Part shown: positions 22,920 through 31,441 of the stretch, one piece after another | Layout: each line of letters begins with the position of its first letter | How positions within the stretch are numbered: the stretch's first letter is position 1 | Source of the DNA: Agrobacterium vaccinii | Lineage (GTDB): Bacteria > Pseudomonadota > Alphaproteobacteria > Rhizobiales > Rhizobiaceae | DNA: 64,000 nucleotides | Assembly (NCBI RefSeq): GCF_021310995.1 | Contig: NZ_CP054151.1 | Location: forward strand, 1,185,001-1,249,000 | Direction of reading: 5' to 3' | Notes under the pieces: model-generated | Databases searched by the model: none | Told to the model about the DNA's origin: nothing | The model's input: the letters and a program-made list of their open reading frames with translations, nothing else | Made by a program: the position numbers and the translations under genes

Positions 22920-23603
22920 TCACCTTTTGACGGAACCATATCCTGCATTTCTGATGTAGTTTGCGCATTCGTCGGGTAGGATCGTTTCGACCAGCCCGCC
23001 AATATGCCGCCAGGTATTTTCGATGCTGCGCTTCTGTGCGTGGCGCATCCAGTGCTTTATCTTCGAGAAGGCCTGTTCGATTGGATTGAGGTCCGGCGAG
23101 TAGGGTGGCAGGAACCATAGCCGAGCACCGGCAGCCGTGATCGCCTGACGGACTGCCGCGGATTTGTGGCTGCCAAGATTGTCCATGACGACGATGTCGC
23201 CTGGCTTGAGAACCGGAACCAACTGCTGTTCGACATAGGCACGAAAGCACTGACCGTTGATCGGTCCGTCGAAGACACAAGGTGCTGCCAACCGATCCTT
23301 TCTCAATGCACCGAGGAATGTCAGCGTACGCCAGTGCCCATGCGGCGCAAACGCACGCAGTCGCTTGCCTTTGGGTCCCCAGCCCCTGATGGGTGTCATG
23401 TTGGTCTTGATCCAGGTCTCATCAATGAAGACCAGCCGTTCAGGATCGAGGTGATGCTGTAAGGTCTTCCATCGCTCTCTTCTACGGGCGACATCGGCAC
23501 GCGCCTGTTCAAGGGCGAACAGCGTTTTTTTTAAAGCGCAGCCCCTCGCTGCGGATGAATTTCCAAATCGTATTGTGGGAGACGGCGATGCCTCGCAAGG
23601 CAA
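22920..23603 (-). CDS. IS630-family transposase, orfB part (DDE domain)
   Basis: The functional stretch begins after the A8 slippery run (about 23530) with [21 protein letters not shown] core: [15 protein letters not shown] (first Asp), [12 protein letters not shown] (second Asp) and [20 protein letters not shown] (Glu). The residues upstream of the shift in this frame are unlikely to be translated. OrfA and OrfB would join as one polypeptide by a +1 shift at the A8 run. Looks intact. Confidence 0.9.
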   Translation of the reverse strand: MPCEASPSPTIRFGNSSAARGCALKKTLFALEQARADVARRRERWKTLQHHLDPERLVFIDETWIKTNMTPIRGWGPKGKRLRAFAPHGHWRTLTFLGALRKDRLAAPCVFDGPINGQCFRAYVEQQLVPVLKPGDIVVMDNLGSHKSAAVRQAITAAGARLWFLPPYSPDLNPIEQAFSKIKHWMRHAQKRSIENTWRHIGGLVETILPDECANYIRNAGYGSVKR

Positions 23604-23868
23604 GTTCGGCCTTCAGTCCATGCAGTGTCAGGTGTGGATTCTGAGCGAGCCGTTCGGCAATGAAGCTGCGATGTGGCTCCAGGATGCGCTTGCGGTAACC
23701 ACCCATCTTGCCTGGACGAACCGATCCGGTCGCACGATGGCGCTGAGACCATTTCACCACCGAAGACGCGGCCACATCAAAGCGCGCTGCAACGGCACGG
23801 ACGCTTTCGCCGCTCGACACGGCTGCGACAACACGTTCACGAAGATCATTTGATATCGGTGCGGTCAT
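23509..23868 (-). CDS. IS630-family transposase, orfA part (HTH domain)
   Basis: 119 residues. Two winged/homeodomain-like HTH units: [22 protein letters not shown]...[14 protein letters not shown], then [20 protein letters not shown] with [14 protein letters not shown]. These bind the IS ends. The frame passes into orfB through eight consecutive A on the coding strand (plus-strand T at 23525-23532). Confidence 0.9.
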   Translation of the reverse strand: MTAPISNDLRERVVAAVSSGESVRAVAARFDVAASSVVKWSQRHRATGSVRPGKMGGYRKRILEPHRSFIAERLAQNPHLTLHGLKAELALRGIAVSHNTIWKFIRSEGLRFKKNAVRP

Positions 23869-23994
23869 CAGATGCTGGCCTCCATCCAGCCAACATCAGT
23901 GAATCACATCAGAACTGATTTGGGAATCAAACCCGATTTAGAAAGACGTGGAAACGCTCTAGATGCACCAACCCAATCGCGAAACAACGGAATC

Positions 23995-24028
23995 AAAAAA
24001 GGCCCCGAACTGAGTTCGGAGCCCTTTT
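23995..24028 (-). terminator. Bidirectional intrinsic terminator after csbD
   Basis: The stem GGCCCCGAAC-TGA-GTTCGGAGCC (24001-24023, one mismatch) is flanked by A6 on the left (T6 for the minus strand) and T5 on the right, so it can stop csbD transcripts and any plus-strand transcript. Confidence 0.8.
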
Positions 24029-24042
24029 TATGATCGAGGCCA

Positions 24043-24234
24043 TTATGCCCGATCAATCACGTCTTTGACTTTTTCCTTCGCGTCGCCCTTGGCCTGCTGT
24101 GCATGACCCTTGGCTTCTTGGGCTGCGCCCTTAGCTTCCATCTCGTGGTTGTCGGTTGCGTCGCCTACTGCCTGGCGAGCTTCGCCGGCGATTTCGTTGG
24201 CCTTGCCTTTAACCTTGTCCATGGTGCTACCCAT
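24043..24234 (-). CDS. CsbD-family stress-response protein
   Basis: 63 residues from ATG 24234, with AAGGAG 7 nt upstream. The pattern MDKVKGKANEIAGEARQAVG and repeated AKGxAQQAKGDAKEKVKD is the small helical CsbD fold of cytoplasmic general-stress proteins; molecular function unknown. A perfect EcfG-type promoter (24278-24303) lies upstream and a strong terminator downstream, so it is monocistronic and probably part of the general stress response. Confidence 0.9.
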   Translation of the reverse strand: MGSTMDKVKGKANEIAGEARQAVGDATDNHEMEAKGAAQEAKGHAQQAKGDAKEKVKDVIDRA

Positions 24235-24277
24235 CGTCGTTCTCCTTATATGAGCTGTATTGCCCGATTGGTAAAAC

Positions 24278-24303
24278 AACGGGTTAGGGCATGTTATGGT
24301 TCC
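24278..24303 (-). promoter_or_regulatory. EcfG-type general stress promoter of csbD
   Basis: On the minus strand: GGAAC (plus 24299-24303), a 17-nt spacer, then CGTT (plus 24278-24281). This matches the alphaproteobacterial EcfG consensus GGAAC-N16/17-CGTT exactly. It leaves a 5' leader of about 35 nt before the csbD ATG. Confidence 0.82.
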
Positions 24304-24404
24304 TTGGAAAATTTGTTGGCCGCTTCCATTTTGCCAATCCCGATCTGGTTGAAGGTGGCACAGTCGAACGCCATCGCCCCATTGGCAAGCGCTTGATCGA
24401 AGCT

Positions 24405-25181
24405 TCAGGACGTTCTTGGTTTGGCCTTTCGTTTACCTGCAGATAATGGCGCGGCTTCCTCAAACGGCATATCGCGCTGCATTGCCTCGACCCGCCGTAT
24501 TTTGGCGCTGCCGATGTGGCGGCGCATCATGATTTCGGCGAGGTCGGCGTCGCGGTCGGTGATGGCGTCGTAGATGCGCTTGTGTTCGACCACGGCACGT
24601 TGACGCAGAACGAGACTGTCGTTGCGGCTGCGGTAGAGGCGCAGCAGCGGGTAAAGCTCTTCGCAGAGCAGCTTTATCAGCAGATCATTCTGGCTGGATT
24701 GCGCTATCTGAAAATGAAAGTCCCTATCGACCGTGCCCAGCGCGTTGTGCTGGCCGGGCTCCAATCCAGCAAGGCCTGCTTCGTGATGCTCGATGGTTTC
24801 GCGCAGCTTGAGGAAATCCTCTGATGTCATCTTGAAGGCTGCTTCCCGCGCGGCAAGGCCTTCCAGCATTTCTCGAACGGAAAACAGCGAAGATAATCTT
24901 TCCGGTGTCGCTTCCGTGACGCGCGCGCCCTGGTTGGCGGTGCGTGTAATTAGGCGGCGCTCCTGCAGGCGGTGCATTGCTTCGCGAAGAGGGCCACGGC
25001 TGACGCCGAAACGTTGGGCCAGTGCGGGCTCGCTGATTTTCGAACCGAGTGGAATTTCGCCCATAAGAATGGCCTCGGTCAATTGATGGAAAAGCCGTTC
25101 CGCCAGTGTTCCTTCCACTTCCATAGCGCGGTCCTGAATGCCTGCGCCCAGCGTGTTGATGCGATCCATGCTCAATGCCAA
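24405..25181 (-). CDS. GntR-family regulator (FadR/FCD subfamily)
   Basis: 258 residues. N-terminal winged HTH: ERLFHQLTEAILMGEIPLGS, EPALAQRFGVSRGPLREAMHRLQ and LITRTANQGARV. The C-terminal FCD all-helical ligand domain contains LFSVREMLEGLAAREAA, DRDFHFQIAQSS and MMRRHIGSAKIRR with conserved Asp/His metal ligands. FCD regulators generally bind organic acids. It is the last gene of the tct operon, 90 bp after the AbrB gene, so it is probably its own operon's sensor. Likely operators are the TGTCAACA/TGTTGACA pair at 30317-30386. Confidence 0.9.
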   Translation of the reverse strand: MALSMDRINTLGAGIQDRAMEVEGTLAERLFHQLTEAILMGEIPLGSKISEPALAQRFGVSRGPLREAMHRLQERRLITRTANQGARVTEATPERLSSLFSVREMLEGLAAREAAFKMTSEDFLKLRETIEHHEAGLAGLEPGQHNALGTVDRDFHFQIAQSSQNDLLIKLLCEELYPLLRLYRSRNDSLVLRQRAVVEHKRIYDAITDRDADLAEIMMRRHIGSAKIRRVEAMQRDMPFEEAAPLSAGKRKAKPRTS

Positions 25182-25271
25182 CCTCGTTTATCTCGCGCGA
25201 TACTAGCGCATCGGCCCGAAGACCGGAATGGATTTTCGAAGGCGGATGCGTCGATTCAATGACTTAGAGTG

Positions 25272-26324
25272 TCATGACCGATCATTTTTCCCTGCAAGAA
25301 GTCGATGAATGGAAGGCCCCGCGAGAACGACGTAAATGGTGCGGAAGACGTGGCAGGTCACGACGAAGGCCACCTCGATGTTGGCTGCAAAGGCGATGAT
25401 GCTCATCTCGGCAAAGCCACCGGGCGCAAACGCCAGGAACAGCGCGGCAAAGGGTTGGTCGATGAGGATGCTGGTGATCTCTGCTGCCCCAAGCGCCAGA
25501 GCGATGAGGATCGAGGTCCAGAAAACGCCCTGCATCAGTGCAAGTCGTGCCTCGTGGAACTTGATGCCGGCAAACCGCGCGCCGGTGATGCAGCCGATGA
25601 CGACCTGCATGCCCGCCACCAGCCACGCGGGCGGTGCAATGGCGGTGAGGCCGGTGCCGTGGGCGATGGCGCTGAATAGAAGCGGCATGATCATGATGCC
25701 GCCGAATGATCGCAGCGGTCTTCCGGCCAGATATCCGAGGCACGCGCATAACAGCAAAATCAGCCAGTCGATCGCGCCGGCAATGGCGTGATCACCGATA
25801 GGTGCAGCACCTTTTACCAGATTGACATCGGTCATCAGCGTCAAAAGAAACGGCACGGCTGAGACGACGATGATGATGCGCACGGAATGCACAAGCACCA
25901 GCTTGCGGATGTCGGCGCCGAACTGCGCGCCCAGCAATGTCATTTCTCCCAGCCCACCGGGCATCGAAGCGAATATGGCTGTCGAGCGGTCGTAGCCGAG
26001 CAAGCGAAAGAAGTAGAAGCCGCAGGTCGTAACCAGCAGAAAAAACAGGATCAGTATCGGCACCAGCATCCACCAGCCGGTGATGGTCTGGACGACCAGC
26101 GGCGTAAAGGCGCTTCCGGCCATAACGCCGATCACCGGGCGCGCGCCATCGCGAAAGATGGAGGGCAGAACCCGGCTGCGGTCGTAAAAAGACAGAAGGG
26201 CCGCACCGAACATCGCCCCCAGCGTCCACGGCAGGGGAAGATGGAGCAGGCGGAACAGAATTCCGCCTGCTACCCCAGCTGCCAGCACCAGCCCGACAGT
26301 GAGGATTTTTACCCTGGGAGGCAT
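25272..26324 (-). CDS. AbrB-family membrane protein (PF05145, former 'ammonia monooxygenase')
   Basis: 350 residues with about ten hydrophobic segments and a duplicated AbrB arrangement: GGILFRLLHLPLPWTLGAMFG and the second-half repeat AWLVAGMQVVIGCITGARF. Motifs MPGGLGEMTLLGAQFGADI and APGGFAEMSIIAFAANIEVAFV are the paired signature. The family is believed to be a membrane transporter or regulator; the ammonia monooxygenase name is historical. Its start overlaps the tctC stop (26324), so it belongs to the uptake operon, where it might export or import the same acid. Confidence 0.85.
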   Translation of the reverse strand: MPPRVKILTVGLVLAAGVAGGILFRLLHLPLPWTLGAMFGAALLSFYDRSRVLPSIFRDGARPVIGVMAGSAFTPLVVQTITGWWMLVPILILFFLLVTTCGFYFFRLLGYDRSTAIFASMPGGLGEMTLLGAQFGADIRKLVLVHSVRIIIVVSAVPFLLTLMTDVNLVKGAAPIGDHAIAGAIDWLILLLCACLGYLAGRPLRSFGGIMIMPLLFSAIAHGTGLTAIAPPAWLVAGMQVVIGCITGARFAGIKFHEARLALMQGVFWTSILIALALGAAEITSILIDQPFAALFLAFAPGGFAEMSIIAFAANIEVAFVVTCHVFRTIYVVLAGPSIHRLLAGKNDRS

Positions 26325-27292
26325 CAGTTCGCAGCAAGCCCCAGTTCGCCGAGGATTTCCTTGGCGCTGTCGGTCTCTTTCTTTATGAAGGCCTGATAAT
26401 CGGCCTCATTCATATACATATCCAGCCAGCCGCGATCTTTTAGGATTTGCTTCCAGCGTGGTGTATCCTTCATTTTTTCTACGAAAGCGGCAAGCGTCTT
26501 GGCCTGGGTATCATCAAGGCTCTTGTGCACAGAAATGCCGCGCCAGTTGGCGAACACGACGTCAACGCCCAGTTCCCGCAGGGTCGGCGCATCGACGCCC
26601 GGCAGGCGCTCCGGCGCGGCAACGGCCAGAATTTTCATCTTCCCGGCCTGCACCTGTGTGAGGAAGTCCTGCAAGCCGCCGCCGACAACGGTCGCCTGAC
26701 CGTTCAGCGCCGAAACGACGACCTCACCGGTGTTTGGGTGCGGAATGAAGTTCACCTGTTTCGGCTGAAGACCGGCCTGCTTCGCCAAGCGTGCGAAGAA
26801 GATGTTTTCGGTCGATCCCGGCGATCCGCCGCCCCAGGCAACGCTGCCCGGATTGGCCGTGAACTTGTCCATCAGGTCCTTGAAGGAGGTGAGCTCGGAA
26901 TCGGCGCGGGTTGCGATGACCTCGTATTCACCCGCCAAACGCGCCAGCGGACGCACATCCGCCAATGTCACCGGGGTCTTGTTGGTCAGCGGGAAGAACA
27001 CCGTGCCTGCCCCCTGCACGACAACGGCGTTGCCATTGCCTTCCTTGCTGGTCACGAATTGCGAGATGGCGACAAAGCCGCCGCCGCCGGGAATGTTGGT
27101 GACCTTGACGGATGGCGCCAGCTTTTCATGGCGCACCGTATCTTCGATGGCGCGTGCCACCTGGTCCAGCCCGCTGCCCGGTCCGCCCGGCACGGTGACG
27201 TCCAGGGTTCGGATGTTTTGTGCCGCGACGGGTAGTGCCGGTAGGGCAAGCGTGGTGGCAAAAGCTGCCAGTAACAGTCTGCGTGATATCAT
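26324..27292 (-). CDS. tctC: TctC/Bug-family periplasmic substrate-binding protein
   Basis: 322 residues. The signal peptide MISRRLLLAAFATTLALPALPVAAQ is Sec- or Tat-like (SRR). Then RTLDVTVPGGPGSGLDQVARAIEDT, the Bug-family ligand-binding start, KVTNIPGGGGFVAISQF, and NFIPHPNTGEVVVSALNGQAT. These proteins bind carboxylates for tripartite tricarboxylate transporters. It follows the lyase gene with a 4-bp overlap and serves the TctA/TctB channel upstream. The exact ligand is unknown; the two lyases suggest a C4-C6 hydroxy-di- or tricarboxylate. Confidence 0.9.
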   Translation of the reverse strand: MISRRLLLAAFATTLALPALPVAAQNIRTLDVTVPGGPGSGLDQVARAIEDTVRHEKLAPSVKVTNIPGGGGFVAISQFVTSKEGNGNAVVVQGAGTVFFPLTNKTPVTLADVRPLARLAGEYEVIATRADSELTSFKDLMDKFTANPGSVAWGGGSPGSTENIFFARLAKQAGLQPKQVNFIPHPNTGEVVVSALNGQATVVGGGLQDFLTQVQAGKMKILAVAAPERLPGVDAPTLRELGVDVVFANWRGISVHKSLDDTQAKTLAAFVEKMKDTPRWKQILKDRGWLDMYMNEADYQAFIKKETDSAKEILGELGLAAN

Positions 27293-28242
27293 CGAACGTT
27301 TCCTCCCATGTCGATGGTTTCTGAAGATTGTGTGGTGGAGCGCGCATTTTGGCGCTGGACGAGGCGTGTTGCCTCCTCCCGAAACTCGATTTCATTGGCC
27401 ATCATGCCATTGAGATTGACGAGTTCATTGTAGTCATCAAGCCGCATCAGCCCCGTTTCGACTGAAGACAGCGAGCCTGCCGTGGCAAGCGATCGCAAGG
27501 TTGCATCGACCGCGTGGGCGGCGGCAAACAGAGAAATGGATGGCATGCTGATGGTGGCCACGCCCTGTGCCTTCAACTCCGTGATATCGGTAAAACGCTG
27601 CTTGGCGGCCTGAGACAGGGTCGCCGCAAATTCGCAGGGGATTTCTTCCATGCAGCGGGCAATTTCCTCCGGCCTGTCGACACCTTGCGGCTTAGCGAGG
27701 TCTGCACCCGCTTCAAGATAGAGCTTACAGCGCATGATCGCTTCATCCAGCCCGAAATCGCTGCGGCTGTCAGTGCGCGCAATGATGACCAGATCGGGAT
27801 CGCGGCGGGCGGCGACGGCGGCGCGTATCTTGGCGATCATTTCCTCCACGGAGATCACGTCCTTGCCCGGCAGATATCCACAGCGGTTGGGAAAGCTCTG
27901 GTCGCCGATCATGATACCGGACACGCCCGCCGTTTCGAAACTGCGAACCATCTGTGTCACATTGTGCACATCGCCGAACCCTGTGTCGGCATCCACTGAT
28001 ACGGGCACATTGACCGCCGCGCAGATGCGACCGTAGTGGTCGGCATAATCGCGCATGTTGGATTGCCCCATATCGGCGCCGCCCAGCATGGTGCCGATGG
28101 CGGCAAAGCCACCGCCACCGATCAGCTTGAAGCCTGCACGTTCTGCAATTCTGGCAGACAGGGCATCGTAAACGCCGGGCATGACGTGGCCTGCGCGCTC
28201 AAGGATGAGTTTTCGATATTCGGCTCTCAGCGACATGGTCAT
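27289..28242 (-). CDS. Isocitrate lyase/PEP mutase-superfamily lyase, operon copy
   Basis: 317 residues from ATG 28242; an in-frame ATG at 28269 would overlap tctA by 17 bp. TIM-barrel features: GVYDALSARIAERAGF, VSVDADTGFGDVHNV (Mg-binding Asp residues), SFPNRCGYLPGK with the loop Cys expected in lyases of the family, and VIIARTDSRSDFGLDEAI. The usual KKCGH is NRCGY here, so it is not ordinary isocitrate or methylisocitrate lyase. Oxaloacetate decarboxylase and 2,3-dimethylmalate lyase are possible alternatives. It lies between tctA and tctC, tying it to the imported acid. Confidence 0.85.
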   Translation of the reverse strand: MTMSLRAEYRKLILERAGHVMPGVYDALSARIAERAGFKLIGGGGFAAIGTMLGGADMGQSNMRDYADHYGRICAAVNVPVSVDADTGFGDVHNVTQMVRSFETAGVSGIMIGDQSFPNRCGYLPGKDVISVEEMIAKIRAAVAARRDPDLVIIARTDSRSDFGLDEAIMRCKLYLEAGADLAKPQGVDRPEEIARCMEEIPCEFAATLSQAAKQRFTDITELKAQGVATISMPSISLFAAAHAVDATLRSLATAGSLSSVETGLMRLDDYNELVNLNGMMANEIEFREEATRLVQRQNARSTTQSSETIDMGGNVR

Positions 28243-28252
28243 TTCCGTTCTT

Positions 28253-29767
28253 TCAGGGCGCTTCGGCATTGCCGGGAGCCGGGTCGTTGGACCGGCGAAG
28301 ACGCATAAGGGCTGGAATAAAGATGATGGAGGCCGCCAGTGCCAGCATGAGTGCCGAGGCCGGGTGGGTCAGAAACACCGTCCAGTCACCCTGGCTGATG
28401 GCCAGCGAACGGCGCATCTGCTGTTCGATCATCGGGCCCAGAATGAGACCGAGAATGCAGGGCACGATGGGCACATCCAGAACCCGGCAGAAGAAGCCGA
28501 TGATGCCGATGATCCAAAGCAGGAAGATATCGATTGCATTGCCGTTGATGCTATAGGTGCCGAGTGATGCCAGCACCAGAATGCCGCCATAGAGCCAGGG
28601 CTTGGGGATCGACAGCAGCTTCACCCAGATGCCGACCATGGGCAGGTTGAGGATGAGCAGCAGCACATTGCCGATGTAAAGGCTGGCAATTAGACCCCAG
28701 ACCAGATCGCTGTTGCTTTCAAACAGCAACGGGCCGGGACGCAGGCCATATTGCTGGAAGGCGGCGAGCAGAACTGCGGCTGTCGTGGAGGTCGGAAGCC
28801 CGAGCGCCAGCAACGGAGACAAGGCACCAGCCGCCGAGGCATTGTTGGCAGCTTCCGGCCCGGCAACACCTTCGATGGCACCCTTACCGAATTCTTCGGG
28901 GTTGCGGGACAGCTTCTTTTCCAGCGTGTAAGAGAGAATTGTCGGCAATTCGCTTCCGCCTGCGGGAATGGCACCGATCGGGAAACCGATGAGCGTGCCG
29001 CGCAGCCATGGTTTCCAGGACCGAGACCAGTCCTCGCGGCTCATCCAGATAGAGCCTTTCAGCGCATGGATCTTGTCGGCCACGCCGCCTTCACGCGCCG
29101 CCACGAACAGCGTTTCGCCGACAGCGAACAGACCGACTGCCACCACCACGGTGTCGATGCCATCGAGGAGTTCGATGATGCCGAAGGTAAAGCGTTCCTG
29201 TCCGGTCTGCGGATCGAGGCCGATACAGCCGAGGAACAGGCCGAAGCAGAGTGCCGCGATACCTTTGCCGATGGACCGCCCGATGACGGTCGTCACCGTC
29301 GCCAGCGACAGGATCATCAGTGCGAAATAATCGGGCGCCGTCAAAAGCAGGGCGACATTGACCAGCAGTGGCGCTGCGAATGTCAGGCCGATGGTCGCAA
29401 TCGTTCCGGCAATGAACGAGCCGATGGCAGCGGTGGCCAGCGCTTGCGCACCGCGCCCCTTTCGGGCCATGGCGTTACCATCGAGCGCCGTCATCATCGC
29501 GCCTGCTTCACCGGGCGTGTTGAGCAGAATGGAGGCTGTCGAGCCGCCGTACTGAGCGCCGTAATAGATGCCCGCAAACATGATGAAGGCCGAGATGGGA
29601 TCAAGCCCAAGTGTCAGCGGCATCAGAAGCGCCACTGTGGTCGCAGGGCCGATGCCGGGCAGCACGCCGATGGCGGTTCCCAGTGTGACGCCCAGAAGCG
29701 ACCAACCGATATTGGCGGGTGTGAGAGCAACGGCAAAGCCGTTCATGAGATCAAAAAAAGTATCCAT
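28253..29767 (-). CDS. tctA: Tripartite tricarboxylate transporter, large permease TctA
   Basis: 504 residues, normal for TctA, with about 12 membrane helices. The signatures [20 protein letters not shown] and, in the second repeat, [25 protein letters not shown] (first part [15 protein letters not shown]) plus [19 protein letters not shown] and [15 protein letters not shown] are the paired TctA motifs. It imports substrate delivered by TctC using the ion gradient. It is the second gene of the operon, 11 bp after tctB. Confidence 0.95.
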   Translation of the reverse strand: MDTFFDLMNGFAVALTPANIGWSLLGVTLGTAIGVLPGIGPATTVALLMPLTLGLDPISAFIMFAGIYYGAQYGGSTASILLNTPGEAGAMMTALDGNAMARKGRGAQALATAAIGSFIAGTIATIGLTFAAPLLVNVALLLTAPDYFALMILSLATVTTVIGRSIGKGIAALCFGLFLGCIGLDPQTGQERFTFGIIELLDGIDTVVVAVGLFAVGETLFVAAREGGVADKIHALKGSIWMSREDWSRSWKPWLRGTLIGFPIGAIPAGGSELPTILSYTLEKKLSRNPEEFGKGAIEGVAGPEAANNASAAGALSPLLALGLPTSTTAAVLLAAFQQYGLRPGPLLFESNSDLVWGLIASLYIGNVLLLILNLPMVGIWVKLLSIPKPWLYGGILVLASLGTYSINGNAIDIFLLWIIGIIGFFCRVLDVPIVPCILGLILGPMIEQQMRRSLAISQGDWTVFLTHPASALMLALAASIIFIPALMRLRRSNDPAPGNAEAP

Positions 29768-29778
29768 TTGAGCCGGAC

Positions 29779-30258
29779 CTACTGGTTGGCAGGAAGGATC
29801 GGCGCGAGAATGCCGAGCGGAAGATCGAGGCCGAGCCCCCAGTTGAAGGCGAAGAGAATGATGCCGGACAGCACGAGGCCGAAAACAGCATTCAGAAGCA
29901 GCCTGCGATCACCGAAAGCCCAGGCGCCAGCCATGAAGACAAGCGTTGCCATGGGCACCCAACCGGCCTTTTTGATCAGCAGCGCCTCGATCAGCACGGC
30001 TGCCGAAATGACGATGACCGGCCAGACGTTTGTTTTCTCTTCGCTATTAGTCGCGTCGGCATCGACGCTGAGGCTTTCGAGGCACATCAAAATGGCAGAG
30101 ACCATGAAGCCTCCACCGATGATCATCGGGAAGACAGCGGGGCCGACGGCGTCATAGCCAAACCCGCCCTGAATGCCGCGGGCATTAAGAAACACCGCAA
30201 TCCCTATTGCGAATATGGTGATGCCGAATGTGGCCAGTGGCCAGTTTCTGACAGTCAT
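29779..30258 (-). CDS. tctB: Tripartite tricarboxylate transporter, small membrane subunit TctB
   Basis: 159 residues from ATG 30258, preceded by GGGAGGAG; a second ATG at 30270 is poorer. Four predicted transmembrane helices ([68 protein letters not shown]). Lacks strong motifs, as is usual in TctB, but size, topology and position before tctA identify it. First gene of the operon. Confidence 0.88.
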   Translation of the reverse strand: MTVRNWPLATFGITIFAIGIAVFLNARGIQGGFGYDAVGPAVFPMIIGGGFMVSAILMCLESLSVDADATNSEEKTNVWPVIVISAAVLIEALLIKKAGWVPMATLVFMAGAWAFGDRRLLLNAVFGLVLSGIILFAFNWGLGLDLPLGILAPILPANQ

Positions 30259-30316
30259 AGCTCCTCCCATGCCGTCATATTAATGTCATCTCACTTAAGC
30301 CCAAGACTTATAAATC

Positions 30317-30386
30317 TGTCAACACTATTTGCAATAAAATCCGATTAACGATGAATAAATGCGCTAATACCGATAGAATGTTGACA
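30317..30386. promoter_or_regulatory. Divergent control region with outward TTGACA boxes / inverted TGTCAACA repeat
   Basis: TGTCAACA (30317-30324) and TGTTGACA (30379-30386) are inverted copies 62 bp centre to centre, about six helical turns. Each contains TTGACA reading outward, toward tctB on the minus strand and toward the lyase at 30437 on the plus strand. They may be the two -35 boxes, GntR operators, or both. The -10 boxes are not clear. Confidence 0.5.
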
Positions 30387-30436
30387 TAAAATCCATGCTG
30401 TGGAAAACATGCGGCAGTGTTTCAGGGAGGTTTCAC

Positions 30437-31405
30437 ATGCATCTTCGCCCAACCGTCATATCCGGTCGTATGAGTTCGGAGCTGCGACGTCAGCTGCGGG
30501 AAGACCGCAAGCCGCTGGTCGGCATCTCAGGCGCAACGCCGCATCATGCACAACTGACGGAAGCGGCAGGCTTTCGCCTGTTCTTCCAGTCCGGCTCACA
30601 GGCAGCGGCCCACATCATGGGCATGCCGGATGCGGGCCTGATGACGTTGACAGAAGCGGTCGATAATATCCGCCGTATCTGCCAGTCCATTACCATTCCT
30701 GTCATAACCGATTGCGAAACGGGCTTTGGTAATGCGGTCAACACAACACGCGCCGTGCACGAATTCATCACTGCTGGTGTGGCGGGTTTTTTCCTTGAGG
30801 ATCAGACTTTTCCCAAGCGTTGCGGCTTCACCAAGGGTGTCGAGGTTGTGTCGATCTCGGAGGCCAGCGCCAAATATCGCGCCGCTTGTGCCAAGCGCGA
30901 TGAACTGGACCCTGACGTTGTCGTCATCGCCAGAACCGATTCGCGCGCAGCCGTTGGCGGCAGCGTCGATGAGGTCCTGCGTCGCTGCGAGGCCTATCTG
31001 ACTTGTGGCGTCGATATGCTGATGGTGATGGCGCTTCAGAGCCGCGAAGAAATGCAGCGCGTGCTGGAAGCCTTCCCAGAGGCGGACCTTTACATCAATG
31101 CAAGCTCCATCAAGCCTGCGCTGTCGGCAGCCGAGTATGAGGCAAGCGGTGCCGCTGTCTACAATATTTCCATCTCGAAAGTTTCCCAATTGATGATGGA
31201 AGCATTTTTGCGCGATTGCAAAGAGAGAAGCGCCGACGCTTTCAACGACTTCATGGAAACCCAAAAATCTTCGAAACTCGGCACCTTCTCCTATCTCGAC
31301 CTCACCGGCTTCCCGGCGGTTCTGGACATCGAAAAGCGATTTTTGCCTGAAGAAAGTCTAGCCAAATATGCGGGGTCACTGGGGGAGTATGACCCGAGGG
31401 GATAA
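30437..31405 (+). CDS. Isocitrate lyase/PEP mutase-superfamily lyase, divergent copy
   Basis: 322 residues from ATG 30437, preceded by AGGGAGG. Family motifs: GISGATPHHAQLTEAAGFR, PVITDCETGFGNAVNTT (metal-binding acidic residues), TFPKRCGFTKGVEVVS (loop Cys retained, His replaced by Phe), VVIARTDSRAAVGGSVDEV. Only distantly similar to the operon copy at 27289, so it is probably a separate enzyme step rather than a recent duplicate. It is divergent from the tct operon across a 178-bp control region and is probably co-regulated. Exact substrate unknown; candidates are substituted malates or oxaloacetate. Confidence 0.85.
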   Translation: MHLRPTVISGRMSSELRRQLREDRKPLVGISGATPHHAQLTEAAGFRLFFQSGSQAAAHIMGMPDAGLMTLTEAVDNIRRICQSITIPVITDCETGFGNAVNTTRAVHEFITAGVAGFFLEDQTFPKRCGFTKGVEVVSISEASAKYRAACAKRDELDPDVVVIARTDSRAAVGGSVDEVLRRCEAYLTCGVDMLMVMALQSREEMQRVLEAFPEADLYINASSIKPALSAAEYEASGAAVYNISISKVSQLMMEAFLRDCKERSADAFNDFMETQKSSKLGTFSYLDLTGFPAVLDIEKRFLPEESLAKYAGSLGEYDPRG

Positions 31406-31441
31406 GCTGGTCGCTCTTGTGCCGCGCCGGTGGCCGTTCGT

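Larger units (their letters stand above)
22911..23961 (-). mobile_element. IS630-family insertion sequence
   Basis: About 1.05 kb. The ends TATAGCGTTTC (22911-22921) and GAAACGCTCTA (23951-23961) form an inverted repeat with 10 of 11 matching and TA dinucleotides at both borders, as expected for IS630 elements that target TA. It carries orfA and orfB on the minus strand, transcribed toward the sugar locus. Confidence 0.85.

Noticed and set aside
25282..25749. Arg/His-rich open frame antisense-shifted within the AbrB gene
   Set aside because: Composition typical of a shifted frame of GC-rich coding DNA; the AbrB frame has clear family motifs.
28751..30157. 468-codon plus-strand frame opposite tctA and tctB
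   Set aside because: Shadow of the tctA/tctB genes; no motifs, and the minus-strand genes are unmistakable.
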